From the NCBI GenBank assembly GCA_003343705.1, contig QAKR01000052.1, forward strand, positions 1 to 14,155: a stretch of 14,155 bases of DNA, in the 5' to 3' direction. This DNA comes from Clostridiales bacterium. GTDB taxonomy: Bacteria > Bacillota > Clostridia > Oscillospirales > UBA644. Shown one piece after another: positions 1 to 7,871 of the stretch. Both the position numbers and the translations under genes were made by a program. Each line of letters begins with the position of its first letter. The stretch's first letter is position 1. The notes below the pieces were generated by a model. The model was not told the DNA's origin. It saw nothing but the letters and a program-made list of their open reading frames with translations, and made no database searches.

Positions 1-374
1 CAACTCCGACACCTCCGGTTGGTCCCGCCTTGGGTCAGCACGGTGTTAATATCATGGCATTTACAAAAGAATTTAACGAAAGAACTAAGGCTGATATCGG
101 GCTTGTTATCCCGGTTGTCATCACTGTTTATGCAGACCGTTCTTTCTCTTTCATAACAAAAACTCCGCCGGCTGCTGTTCTTATTAAAAAGGAATGCGGT
201 ATTGAAAGCGGTTCAGGTGTACCTAACAAGGACAAGGTTGCCAAAATAACAAAAGCTCAGCTTCAGAAAATAGCAGAGATGAAAACTCCCGACCTTAACG
301 CAAACGATGTTGAAGCTGCAATGAAGATGATTGCCGGCACAGCACGCAGTATGGGCGTAGAAGTTGTAGACTGA
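1..374 (+). CDS. rplK: 50S ribosomal protein L11, 5'-truncated by window edge
   Basis: This is the C-terminal ~124 residues of L11; the N-terminus lies before base 1. The reading frame is open from base 3, and its first codons give TPTPPVGPALGQHGVNIMAF, the hallmark L11 N-terminal segment, so the TTG at 30 is not a real start. The rRNA-binding C-terminal domain follows, with the FITKTPPAAVLIKK stretch and the GSGVPNKDKVAKIT segment, and ends in GTARSMGVEVVD before TGA at 372-374. L11 binds the GTPase-associated centre of 23S rRNA and takes part in factor binding and the stringent response. It lies 56 bases before rplA, the usual rplKA order. The only oddity is the missing 5' end, which is a window artefact. 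Confidence 0.97.
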   Translation, partial: TPTPPVGPALGQHGVNIMAFTKEFNERTKADIGLVIPVVITVYADRSFSFITKTPPAAVLIKKECGIESGSGVPNKDKVAKITKAQLQKIAEMKTPDLNANDVEAAMKMIAGTARSMGVEVVD

Positions 375-384
375 CACTATTATA

Positions 385-413
385 ACGTGGGAGGGCTCAG
401 CCCGAAGAACCAC
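385..413 (+). promoter_or_regulatory. Probable L1-binding element (23S rRNA mimic) in the rplK-rplA spacer
   Basis: The spacer holds ACGTGGGAGGGCT, then CA, then GCCCGAAGAACCAC. GTGG (387-390) can pair with CCAC (410-413) and GGGC (393-396) with GCCC (400-403), leaving an asymmetric internal loop. From memory, the L1 site in 23S rRNA (helices 76-77) reads GGUGGGAGGCU on one strand and AGCCGACC...ACCACC on the other. The match in sequence and shape is close. The element ends one base before the rplA ribosome binding site (414-420), so bound L1 would be expected to block rplA translation. That regulation is inference; the fold and resemblance are visible. Confidence 0.7.
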
Positions 414-430
414 AAGGAGGATTTTACAAT

Positions 431-1123
431 ATGAAAAAAGGTAAGAAATATATTGAGAGCGCTAAGCTCGTTGACACTTCCAAACTTTACGATAGTGCTG
501 AAGGTATCGGTATAGTATGCCAGACAGCTAAAGCAAAGTTTGACGAAACAATAGAACTTCACGTTCGTCTGGGCGTTGACTCACGTCATGCCGACCAACA
601 AGTTAGAGGCGCTATCGTATTACCGAACGGAACAGGTAAGAAAACGCGTGTTCTTGTTTTTGCAAAAGGCGATAAAGCTGATGAAGCAACAAAAGCAGGG
701 GCAGATTTTGTAGGCGCTGAAGATATGGTTGCTAAAATTCAGGGTGAAAACTGGTTTGATTTTGACGTTGTTGTTGCAACTCCTGATATGATGGGAGTTG
801 TAGGCCGTTTAGGTAAGGTTCTTGGTCCTAAAGGACTTATGCCTAACCCGAAGGCAGGAACAGTTACACCGAATATTGAGCAGGCTATAAAAGAAATTAA
901 AGCTGGTAAAATCGAGTACAGACTTGATAAAACAAATATCATCCACTGCCCGATTGGTAAAGCTTCTTTTGGTCCTGAAAAGATTCAGGAAAACTTTGAC
1001 GCTATTATAGGCGCAATTGTTAAAGCCAGACCTTCTGCAGCAAAAGGTCAATACATTAAATCATGTGTAATCGCTTCAACAATGGGCCCCGGTATTAAAC
1101 TCAGCACATCAAAATACGTATAA
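431..1123 (+). CDS. rplA: 50S ribosomal protein L1
   Basis: Full-length L1 of 230 residues, the usual bacterial size. The protein opens MKKGKKYIESAKLVD and carries the family signature around residues 127-147 (GKVLGPKGLMPNPKAGTVT), followed by the second half of the RNA-binding domain I, ending MGPGIKLS. L1 forms the mobile L1 stalk of the large subunit, helps release E-site tRNA, and in many bacteria represses its own mRNA. The start is fixed by AAGGAGG at 414-420, ten bases before ATG 431. It is cotranscribed with rplK and ends 18 bases before a strong hairpin terminator. In most Firmicutes rplJ and rplL follow directly; here the next gene is an unrelated, convergent one. Confidence 0.98.
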   Translation: MKKGKKYIESAKLVDTSKLYDSAEGIGIVCQTAKAKFDETIELHVRLGVDSRHADQQVRGAIVLPNGTGKKTRVLVFAKGDKADEATKAGADFVGAEDMVAKIQGENWFDFDVVVATPDMMGVVGRLGKVLGPKGLMPNPKAGTVTPNIEQAIKEIKAGKIEYRLDKTNIIHCPIGKASFGPEKIQENFDAIIGAIVKARPSAAKGQYIKSCVIASTMGPGIKLSTSKYV

Positions 1124-1141
1124 ATATAAATTTATTTATAT

Positions 1142-1175
1142 AAAAAAGAAGTGAGTGAAAGCTCGCTTCTTTTTT
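1142..1175. terminator. Bidirectional rho-independent terminator between rplA and the DUF4838 gene
   Basis: Arms AAAAAAGAAGTGAG (1142-1155) and CTCGCTTCTTTTTT (1162-1175) pair over 14 positions with one G-U, around a six-base loop. The A-run and T-run make it work in both directions. It ends the rplKA transcript on the plus strand and can end the convergent minus-strand gene that stops at 1212. Confidence 0.9.
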
Positions 1176-1211
1176 ACTTATATATTATCTGGATTATTAA
1201 AAATACTTTTT

Positions 1212-3173
1212 TTATTTATTCCAATCTTTAGGATTATACGCAAAGTTAGGGTTATCCATAACCTCTACCTTTTCTGATATTCTTTCAACTCCGTGGGCTC
1301 TGAGGGTTTGCCAGAGTTCTTTATTAAGCTGTTTATATCGTTCAATGCCCATTGCGACCGTAAGCTTCTTAGATCCTATTTTTTTGTTCATAGTGTCTGC
1401 CCAGAGTCTGAATGAGGAATTTATATAGTCAAACATGTAAAGCTCGTAATATTGAACTTGAATGTGAGCAAGCTCTATGCGGTTGAGTTTAATCTCATCT
1501 TCAGCGAGTTCTTCTGCTTTGTCAAATAATGCGTTTGCGGCATCTGTATAAGTAGTGTCTGCAAAATATTCTAATTTAAAAAGAGAAACCCAATCGAAGT
1601 TTTGATCATTCAACATTTCATCTGTAACATCCGGATAAATAAGGGGAACTCTCTTTGTAATCGGGAATTCTTTTTTAATATCGTATCCGTAAACAATTTC
1701 AACGTGCTCGTTGCCGAATGTTTCCATAACAAGATCTATAAATTTCTTTACATATTTACCGCTTTCGTTACCATAATAATGCTTACAAAAGTCATTTATA
1801 AGGTTTTCGTATTCAATATCTGTAATATATGGATTCCAGTTAAGCCTGCTCATAAGATAATATCTGAGTGCCACAAAGTCTGCAGCGACATCGTCGGTTG
1901 CAAAACATGTAACACTGTAAGCACCTTTATCTGCAAAAAGCTTAAAATTGTCGTGCATAGAATAAAGATTGGGGTTTGTCATGTTGAATTCTGAAGGACA
2001 ACCTAGATATTCGTAAATATAGATATTTTGAAGCTTTGTACGCCAACTGTCAAGGGCTTTTTCAAAATCGGAATTTGCATTCACATCACATTTGCCTATA
2101 CCGTGTGTAACACAGCTGGTGCCATTACCTGTAGCCACAAAAGCAGAAACTCCATCGACTATTTCAAGGTCTACTGGTGGACGGGTATCTTCATAAGCGT
2201 ATGTAACAATTTCTATATTAGGATAAATTTTATGAACATCAGTTGCTATCCTGTTTATAAAATACCACCAAGATCCGGTAGGCAACCCTTTGCCGTAAAG
2301 ATTATTAAGTTCTGTACAACGCTGGCAAGTGCACCATCCGCCGGGGCCGTCATTTTGTGAAACGTCAAGAATGTCACAGCGTCCGTATGCATTAATCTGC
2401 CTTTCTATCCAAGCAATAGCATGTTCAAGTATTTTATTATAGTTTTCATCTGAACTTACACATGGTTGTTTGTTATAGGTATGCATTTTGGGGTCTTCAA
2501 CACCGGAAAGCAGATAATTTATAGTATGCATACCCATCGTTGAGGCATGAATTTTCCAATCCGAGCCCCAATCTTTTGAATTGGGGTTTAACCCAAGCTT
2601 CATTGCAGATGGGCTGTCTGTGTCATAATAAAAATCCCAATATGCCCAACGGTCTGAAAAAACAGGTATATCTACACGATTAACGTTATCTAAAATTTTA
2701 ACTGTTGAAGATGAAGGGATATATTCACAGTCTCGTGCATAAAATCCGCAACCCAGTTCATCACGTAAAAAGCCGTATACTCCGTATATGACACCTCGCA
2801 AGCCTCCGGCTATAACGATCTTATTATCAACAACTTTTACGGCATATCCGTCATCACCTAATGCAGTATAATCTATACCGAAATCTCCTCTTGCGGTTCG
2901 TCCAAGAACGATTTCACTTTTTGTCTCACCTACTTCATCTGTTACTATTTCAAGTGTTTTACCGCTTATTTGTGAAATGTACTTCTGAAGCTCAGATGCA
3001 GCATTTTTAACAGGGGAATCGTCTTGTGCCGATATAACGATTTTATAATTACTTTCACCGTTATCAATTATTGTCATAAAGTTTTTATGCTCTATAGCAC
3101 AGGAGGAGAAAAGGGATACTGTGAGCAATGACAATAGAATAAGAGATATAGTTTTTATTCTTAACTTCCGCAT
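1212..3173 (-). CDS. DUF4838-type lipoprotein, glycoside-hydrolase-like
   Basis: A 653-residue exported protein. I place the start at 3173 (MRKLRIKTIS) because GGAGGAA lies at 3181-3187, seven bases upstream; an in-frame ATG at 3221 has no such support. A basic N-terminus and hydrophobic core lead to LFSSC, a slightly atypical lipobox with Cys25 as the lipidated residue. Residues ~44-150 resemble the N-terminal domain of GH67 alpha-glucuronidases and GH20 enzymes, with AASELQKYISQISGKTL and GGLRGVIYGVYGFL. The rest matches my recollection of DUF4838 proteins, including W-CTC-QRC near residues 280-286. Relatives are predicted carbohydrate-active enzymes, common in gut bacteria; no substrate or catalytic residue can be assigned. 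It has its own promoter and is convergent to rplA. Family call fairly secure, function open. Confidence 0.78.
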   Translation of the reverse strand: MRKLRIKTISLILLSLLTVSLFSSCAIEHKNFMTIIDNGESNYKIVISAQDDSPVKNAASELQKYISQISGKTLEIVTDEVGETKSEIVLGRTARGDFGIDYTALGDDGYAVKVVDNKIVIAGGLRGVIYGVYGFLRDELGCGFYARDCEYIPSSSTVKILDNVNRVDIPVFSDRWAYWDFYYDTDSPSAMKLGLNPNSKDWGSDWKIHASTMGMHTINYLLSGVEDPKMHTYNKQPCVSSDENYNKILEHAIAWIERQINAYGRCDILDVSQNDGPGGWCTCQRCTELNNLYGKGLPTGSWWYFINRIATDVHKIYPNIEIVTYAYEDTRPPVDLEIVDGVSAFVATGNGTSCVTHGIGKCDVNANSDFEKALDSWRTKLQNIYIYEYLGCPSEFNMTNPNLYSMHDNFKLFADKGAYSVTCFATDDVAADFVALRYYLMSRLNWNPYITDIEYENLINDFCKHYYGNESGKYVKKFIDLVMETFGNEHVEIVYGYDIKKEFPITKRVPLIYPDVTDEMLNDQNFDWVSLFKLEYFADTTYTDAANALFDKAEELAEDEIKLNRIELAHIQVQYYELYMFDYINSSFRLWADTMNKKIGSKKLTVAMGIERYKQLNKELWQTLRAHGVERISEKVEVMDNPNFAYNPKDWNK

Positions 3174-3205
3174 GTTGAAATTCCTCCGTAAATATTTATA
3201 AATAT

Positions 3206-3234
3206 ATTCTAACATAATCAATTTTACTTGTCAA
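3206..3234 (-). promoter_or_regulatory. Sigma-A promoter of the DUF4838 lipoprotein gene
   Basis: On the minus strand TTGACA (3234-3229), a 17-base spacer, then TAGAAT (3211-3206), preceded by TG one base upstream (extended -10). Transcription should start near 3199, about 26 bases before the ATG at 3173. Confidence 0.85.
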
Positions 3235-3265
3235 GTATTTTATAATATTAAGAAGTTTATAATAA

Positions 3266-3296
3266 GAAAAACCGGACACAAATGGAGTGCCCGGTT
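3266..3296 (-). terminator. Terminator of the dideoxysugar operon
   Basis: Arms AACCGGACAC (3270-3279) and GTGCCCGGTT (3287-3296) pair over ten positions with one A-C mismatch, around a seven-base loop. On the minus strand the hairpin is followed by TTTTCTT, so it terminates transcripts arriving from rmlB. It lies ~210 bases past the rmlB stop and ~35 bases before the next promoter. Confidence 0.75.
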
Positions 3297-3509
3297 AAAA
3301 ATATTATTTTTCAGATTTAATTTTCGTTTATAACGGTATATTAAACATGAACAGAGATGGATTTAGCTGTTACATATGGGAGTATCATAAACGGATTTTA
3401 GTAGCAAGTTTGAATTTATTTTACATAAATAGCAATGAATATAAGGGATTTTTTATATAAGCTAAGATCGTCCTATCTACCGAAGAATAACAAACAATGT
3501 TAATTTTAA
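3297..3509. other. AT-rich 3' untranslated stretch, nothing recognised
   Basis: This 213-base stretch lies between the rmlB stop and its terminator. A 38-codon plus-strand frame starts at ATG 3348 (MNRDGFSCYI...) but has no ribosome binding site and no promoter, so I do not call it a gene. No repeat, tRNA or transposon end is visible. Confidence 0.4.
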
Positions 3510-4559
3510 TTATTTATACATGTTTGCATAATATTGTTGATAATCTCCGCTTACAACACGGTCAACCCATTTTGTGTTCGAAAGATACCATTCAATTGTT
3601 TTTGCCATTCCGTTTTCAAACGTGTATAAGGGTTTCCACCCCAGCTGAGTTGTTATTTTGGTGTTGTCTATTGCATATCTGCGGTCATGCCCCGGTCTGT
3701 CTTTAACATATTCTATAAGGCTTTCGGATTTACCAACAGTTTTAATAATTAACTTGACTATATCTATATTAGCCTTTTCATTGTTGCCGCCTATATTATA
3801 AATTTCGCCATTAACTCCTTTAATAAGAACGGTATAAATTGCTTTACAGTGGTCGTTTACATGCAGCCAATCTCGTATTTGCATGCCGTCACCATAAACC
3901 GGAAGTTTATTATTGTGAAGGCAATTGTTTATCATAAGAGGTATAAGTTTTTCCGGAAACTGATAAGGTCCGTAATTGTTTGAACAGCGGGTAATGTTGA
4001 CGGGAAGCCCGAAAGTTTCATGATATGCTCTTACAAACATATCGGCACTTGACTTAGCCGCCGAATAGGGGCTGTTAGGCATTAGCGGCATTGTTTCAAC
4101 AAACACGCCTTCAGCTCCCAGGGCCCCGTAAACCTCATCTGTAGAAACTTGTAAAAACTTTACTCCATTTTTATATTCCTTACAATATTTATCATCAGGG
4201 CGAAGGCTCCAGTGTTTTTTTGCGCAATCGAGCATCACCTGTGTGCCTATAATATTTGTTTTTAAAAATATTTCAGGGTCTACAATACTCCGGTCCACAT
4301 GGCTTTCAGCCGCAAAATTAACAACATAGTCAATTTCATATTCATCAAAAATTCTATCAATTGTCTTTCTGTCACAGACATCTGCTTTAATAAAAATATA
4401 ATTATTTTGGTTTTCAATATCTGATAGGTTTTCAAGATTCCCCGCATATGTAAGAGAATCAACATTAATAACTATAATATTAGGTTGCTCATTTAAAATT
4501 ATATGAATAAAATTGCTTCCGATAAACCCGGCGCCACCGGTCACAAGCATGGTTTTCAT
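3510..4559 (-). CDS. rmlB: dTDP-glucose 4,6-dehydratase
   Basis: RmlB converts dTDP-glucose to dTDP-4-keto-6-deoxyglucose in the cytoplasm using bound NAD. The 349-residue protein begins MKTMLVTGGAGFIGSNF, the Rossmann NAD motif (GGAGFIG, residues 8-14). It keeps the catalytic STDEVYG (~139-145) and the YSAAK Tyr/Lys pair (Tyr165, Lys169), plus NNYGPYQFPEKLIP and the sugar-nucleotide RPGHDRRYAID segment. The start at 4559 is chosen over ATG 4565 because AGAGGTGA, inside the end of rmlA, is spaced seven bases from it; only two bases separate the genes, suggesting translational coupling. It is the last gene of the operon. No RmlC or RmlD follows, so its product is probably drawn into 2,6-dideoxysugar synthesis and not rhamnose. 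Confidence 0.97.
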   Translation of the reverse strand: MKTMLVTGGAGFIGSNFIHIILNEQPNIIVINVDSLTYAGNLENLSDIENQNNYIFIKADVCDRKTIDRIFDEYEIDYVVNFAAESHVDRSIVDPEIFLKTNIIGTQVMLDCAKKHWSLRPDDKYCKEYKNGVKFLQVSTDEVYGALGAEGVFVETMPLMPNSPYSAAKSSADMFVRAYHETFGLPVNITRCSNNYGPYQFPEKLIPLMINNCLHNNKLPVYGDGMQIRDWLHVNDHCKAIYTVLIKGVNGEIYNIGGNNEKANIDIVKLIIKTVGKSESLIEYVKDRPGHDRRYAIDNTKITTQLGWKPLYTFENGMAKTIEWYLSNTKWVDRVVSGDYQQYYANMYK

Positions 4560-4561
4560 AA

Positions 4562-5431
4562 TCATTCACCTCTTGCAAGGGACAATAAGTATTGTCCATA
4601 CTCAGTCATTTTTAAACTATCTCCTATCTTTTCAAGCTGGTGTGAATCTATAAATCCTTGTCTCCATGCTATCTCTTCAATACATGAAATATAAAAACCT
4701 TGCCTTGATTGAACAGCTTCAACGTACTCGGCTGCTTTTAACATTCCTTCAGGTGTCCCTGTATCAAGCCATGCCATTCCTCTGCCGAGAAGCTCGACAT
4801 GAAGTTCTCTCATTTCAAGATAAGCGTTGTTTATAGATGTTATTTCAATTTCACCTCTTTCGGAAGGCTTTACGTTCTTTGCAATGTTAACAACTTTATT
4901 ATCATAAAAATATAATCCCGGGACTGCATAATTTGATTTAGGATTAATTGGTTTTTCTTCAATTGATATAACTTTTTTATTTTCATCAAATTCTACAACT
5001 CCAAAAGAACGTGCGTCTTTAACAGGATATCCGAAAACTGTTGCTCCTGTTTTTCGGTTGCTGGCGTTAATTAAAGTTGAAGTTAATTGTTGTCCGTAAA
5101 AAACATTATCTCCGAGAATCAGGCATACATTGTCATCACCGATGAAATTTTCACCAAGTATAAATGCATCCGCAAGCCCTCGGGGCTTTTCTTGAACACA
5201 ATATTTAATTGAAATGCCGAGCTGGCTGCCATCTCCGAGAAGCTTTTCATACATAGGAGTATCTTCTGGTGTTGAAATTATAAGGATGTCTTCTATTTTT
5301 GTCAACAGCAATACTGAAAGAGGATAATAAACAAGCGGTTTGTCATATATGGGCAATAGCTGTTTTGATAATACTTTTGTCATGGGATATAATCTTGTCC
5401 CTTTCCCACCTGCAAGAATAATACCTTTCAT
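4562..5431 (-). CDS. rmlA: Glucose-1-phosphate thymidylyltransferase
   Basis: RmlA joins glucose-1-phosphate and dTTP to give dTDP-glucose and pyrophosphate, the entry step of dTDP-deoxysugar pathways. The 289-residue protein starts MKGIILAGGKGTRLYPMT, the nucleotidyltransferase signature, followed by SKQLLPIYDKPL. LGDNVFYG near residues 106-113 carries the metal-binding aspartate, and WLDTGTPEGM lies near residue 220. Length is typical of the family. The start at 5431 (second ATG) is favoured: AGGAG at 5439-5443 is seven bases away, whereas it nearly touches the ATG at 5437. The gene sits 31 bases after the 3-ketoreductase gene and two bases before rmlB. Confidence 0.97.
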   Translation of the reverse strand: MKGIILAGGKGTRLYPMTKVLSKQLLPIYDKPLVYYPLSVLLLTKIEDILIISTPEDTPMYEKLLGDGSQLGISIKYCVQEKPRGLADAFILGENFIGDDNVCLILGDNVFYGQQLTSTLINASNRKTGATVFGYPVKDARSFGVVEFDENKKVISIEEKPINPKSNYAVPGLYFYDNKVVNIAKNVKPSERGEIEITSINNAYLEMRELHVELLGRGMAWLDTGTPEGMLKAAEYVEAVQSRQGFYISCIEEIAWRQGFIDSHQLEKIGDSLKMTEYGQYLLSLARGE

Positions 5432-5462
5432 TACCATGCTCCTTTCAAAGTTAGATTTTAAA

Positions 5463-6479
5463 CTATGTCCTTACAGCCAAAACTGACTCAAAAAGACGAC
5501 CTTGCCGCTCAATAATGTTATAATTTTCAGCTCTGGTAATCTCATTTAATATGCAATCATAAAAATGTTCTGCAGAGTTTTTAAAATAATCGTCTTTAGG
5601 TACAACTATATCTTTTTCTTCGTTGCAGTGGATGAAAATATGCGGTTCCATATCAGCAGGAGGTGTGAAAATACGTGGAGTATATAATAAACCTTCGCTA
5701 CCCCAAATTTCAAGCTCACATTTATATGAGTTATCCATCCCAAAGGAGACCTGTGCTATAAGTCCGTTATCATTTTCTAATGTAGCACTGCCAAAAACAT
5801 CAACATCGTGATTTTTTGCATGGTTTAATTTAGCGTAAACTACTCGTGTAGATTTTCCCAGAAGATGTGAGGCTAATTTAAGTGGGTATCCACCGCAGTC
5901 CAGTATAGAACCTCCTCCGAGTTCTTTATAATATCTGAAATCAGATTCACCTCTGTAAGGAAATCCAAAACAAGTTCGTACAAGTCTTAAATCCCCTATA
6001 ACATTTTGTTTAAGAAGACTATCTATAATCTCTATTTGTTTATGAAATATGAAAGCAAAGTTTTCATGTAGAGCAAGTTCTTTATCCTTTGCGAGGTCTA
6101 TTAAGTATTTTGTATCTTTATAACAAGTTGTCAGCGGTTTTTCCAGCAAAACATGCTTACCACTTAATAAAGCGGCTTCTGCCCATTTTTTATGAAGCCC
6201 CGGAGGTAGCGGTATGTAAACAGCCTCAATATCAGAGTTTTTTAAAAGATCTTGATAACTGTTAAAAATATTACATCCATATTCATCTTTAAACTTTAAA
6301 CATTTCTCATATTCTGATTGAACAGGGGAGTTGTTTTCGGTAGCTTTTTCGGCCCATTCCTGTTCTGTCGCACATGCAATCCCTGATAAATTAAATTTTT
6401 CGCTTTTTAAAATTCCGGGAACAAACCGGCGAAAAGCAATTTCTGATGGTCCGAGAATTCCGATGTTAATCTTTTTCAT
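5463..6479 (-). CDS. Gfo/Idh/MocA-family NDP-sugar 3-ketoreductase
   Basis: A 338-residue NAD(P)H-dependent oxidoreductase. The N-terminal Rossmann segment GILGPSEIAFRRFVPGI matches the LGxxxIAxRRxxP pattern I recall for deoxysugar 3-ketoreductases such as KijD10 and TylC1 relatives, which differs from the usual GxGxxG. VLLEKPL holds the conserved EKP lysine (Lys114). LGGGSILDCGGYPL (~187-200) holds Asp194 and Tyr198, the Tyr-type active site of this subgroup. Expected role: reduce the C3 ketone of dTDP-3,4-diketo-2,6-dideoxyglucose, the product of the preceding gene, to dTDP-4-keto-2,6-dideoxyhexose; the C3 stereochemistry cannot be read. AAGGA precedes the ATG by about five bases, and only 12 bases separate it from the dehydratase gene. 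Superfamily is certain; the 3-keto role rests on motifs plus neighbours. Confidence 0.85.
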   Translation of the reverse strand: MKKINIGILGPSEIAFRRFVPGILKSEKFNLSGIACATEQEWAEKATENNSPVQSEYEKCLKFKDEYGCNIFNSYQDLLKNSDIEAVYIPLPPGLHKKWAEAALLSGKHVLLEKPLTTCYKDTKYLIDLAKDKELALHENFAFIFHKQIEIIDSLLKQNVIGDLRLVRTCFGFPYRGESDFRYYKELGGGSILDCGGYPLKLASHLLGKSTRVVYAKLNHAKNHDVDVFGSATLENDNGLIAQVSFGMDNSYKCELEIWGSEGLLYTPRIFTPPADMEPHIFIHCNEEKDIVVPKDDYFKNSAEHFYDCILNEITRAENYNIIERQGRLFESVLAVRT

Positions 6480-6491
6480 ATTTATCCTTTC

Positions 6492-7859
6492 TTAAAGCTC
6501 TAAGACTGAAAGTATATTTCTTAGTTGTATATTTAAACAGTTGTTAAACTGATTTAATAAATTCAAGGTAGCAAAGTTACACCAAAAATAATTTGGGGGC
6601 AATTTTTCAAGTTCATCTTTAACGATTAAAATAATAACATTACGATTTTCTTCGTTATAAAACCGTCCACCTTCTTCGGATAAAAGTGTGTCAAATAATA
6701 TACCTTCTTGTTTTTCAAGTTTATTATAGAATAACCTTTCAACAGCATCATTATCATCAAAAATGGCAGATTCTTTTTGAACTGACGGGCCAAGTTCTGC
6801 AAAGTCAAAACAACCAATCTCAGGCATGATTTTTATAAGAAATTCTAAAATATTATTGTTTTTACGAATAAACAAGCCGAAAAGAGATTTCCCGGTTGCT
6901 TCAAAAAGAGGTTGACACCAATTGCCAACTTCTCTGTCTTCTATACGTATATCGCAAAAAATAAGCTTAAAAGGAAATGCCTTTTTATAAACAAATTCGT
7001 TTCCTTTCATTTCCCAACCATTAAGCGTAAATAAATCTAAAAGCTCTGATTGGTTCTCATTGAACATTTTCATAGTGTTTATATTTTTATATATTGAAAT
7101 GATTGTATTATGTTCAGGACGAGCCAAAACTGAACGTAAAAGAGGTGAGTTTTCTTTTGTTAAATTGTCAGGGCTATCAAATAACGAGAACGGTATACAA
7201 GACAAAACTGTTCTTGTACACATATTAACTATATTATCCATTTTCATTAATTGTTTAATTTGGCCGAGAGTCATCCACATATGGCTTGGCAAAACATCTA
7301 TGTATTCATCATCTTTAAGATAAATAATTATATTTATATTTCTTTTTTTTAAGAAACGAGATGATTGTTCTGATTGAAGTTGGTTCACTATAATTCTTTT
7401 ACTATCAGCATTCAAGAAGTATTCAAGATAAGAAGGCACTCGTCCACCGTGTTTTAAAGTAAAATTACTTTTTGTTGCCTGTATTGTAGGTGAAATTTGT
7501 ACGGCGTTAATATTGCCCGGCTCTATTTTTGCCTGCATAAGAAAATGTAATACTCCGTTAATCTTTTTACATATAATACCCAGATATCCTATTTCATTTT
7601 GAATTATTATTGGTTGTTCACGAACCTTATCAAGTATACATTTTTTAATACCAGTTATATAAAAAAAGGAATTATTTTTATTATGTATAGAACCTTTGTC
7701 TCTATCATAATACCAATCACGACAATCTTGAAGATAAATCTTGTCGACTTTAACTTCAATGGAGCTGTTTCTTTTACTTATCCATGAAAGAATTTCTTCT
7801 GTGGAACAGATACCTTCTAACTCTTTCCAGGACCTTATAAATTCTTTCTGCAGATTCAT
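6492..7859 (-). CDS. NDP-hexose 2,3-dehydratase (TylX3/EvaA-type)
   Basis: A 455-residue enzyme expected to eliminate water across C2-C3 of dTDP-4-keto-6-deoxyglucose, giving an unstable 3,4-diketo-2,6-dideoxy intermediate. The diagnostic block is at residues 82-133: QPIIIQNEIGYLGI, then LHFLMQAKIEPGN, then QISPTIQATKSNF. This is nearly the motif of antibiotic-pathway 2,3-dehydratases. The protein is a visible tandem duplication: residues 316-367 (QPLF...GLFIRK...EFLIKIMPE...LGPSVQ) repeat the same 52-residue block without gaps, and 166-222 matches 397-453. Two Nudix-like halves are known for EvaA. The second copy is more diverged. SD GGATG overlaps the stop of the upstream glycosyltransferase gene. 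Such enzymes are best known from actinomycete natural-product clusters, so this context is unusual. Confidence 0.93.
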   Translation of the reverse strand: MNLQKEFIRSWKELEGICSTEEILSWISKRNSSIEVKVDKIYLQDCRDWYYDRDKGSIHNKNNSFFYITGIKKCILDKVREQPIIIQNEIGYLGIICKKINGVLHFLMQAKIEPGNINAVQISPTIQATKSNFTLKHGGRVPSYLEYFLNADSKRIIVNQLQSEQSSRFLKKRNINIIIYLKDDEYIDVLPSHMWMTLGQIKQLMKMDNIVNMCTRTVLSCIPFSLFDSPDNLTKENSPLLRSVLARPEHNTIISIYKNINTMKMFNENQSELLDLFTLNGWEMKGNEFVYKKAFPFKLIFCDIRIEDREVGNWCQPLFEATGKSLFGLFIRKNNNILEFLIKIMPEIGCFDFAELGPSVQKESAIFDDNDAVERLFYNKLEKQEGILFDTLLSEEGGRFYNEENRNVIILIVKDELEKLPPNYFWCNFATLNLLNQFNNCLNIQLRNILSVLEL

Positions 7860-7871
7860 AAAATAACATCC

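Noticed and set aside
1602..2360. Two plus-strand frames (110-130 codons) opposite the DUF4838 gene
   Set aside because: They have no ribosome binding sites and show no domain logic; the minus-strand gene fully explains the region.
3348..3464. A 38-codon plus-strand frame (MNRDGFSCYI...) in the 3' region after rmlB
   Set aside because: No ribosome binding site, no promoter, AT-rich random-looking composition, and it lies within the untranslated end of a minus-strand operon.
3510..5431. L-rhamnose biosynthesis cluster (rmlABCD)
   Set aside because: Only rmlA and rmlB are present. The partners are a 2,3-dehydratase and a Gfo/Idh/MocA ketoreductase, which point to a 2,6-dideoxysugar and not to rhamnose.
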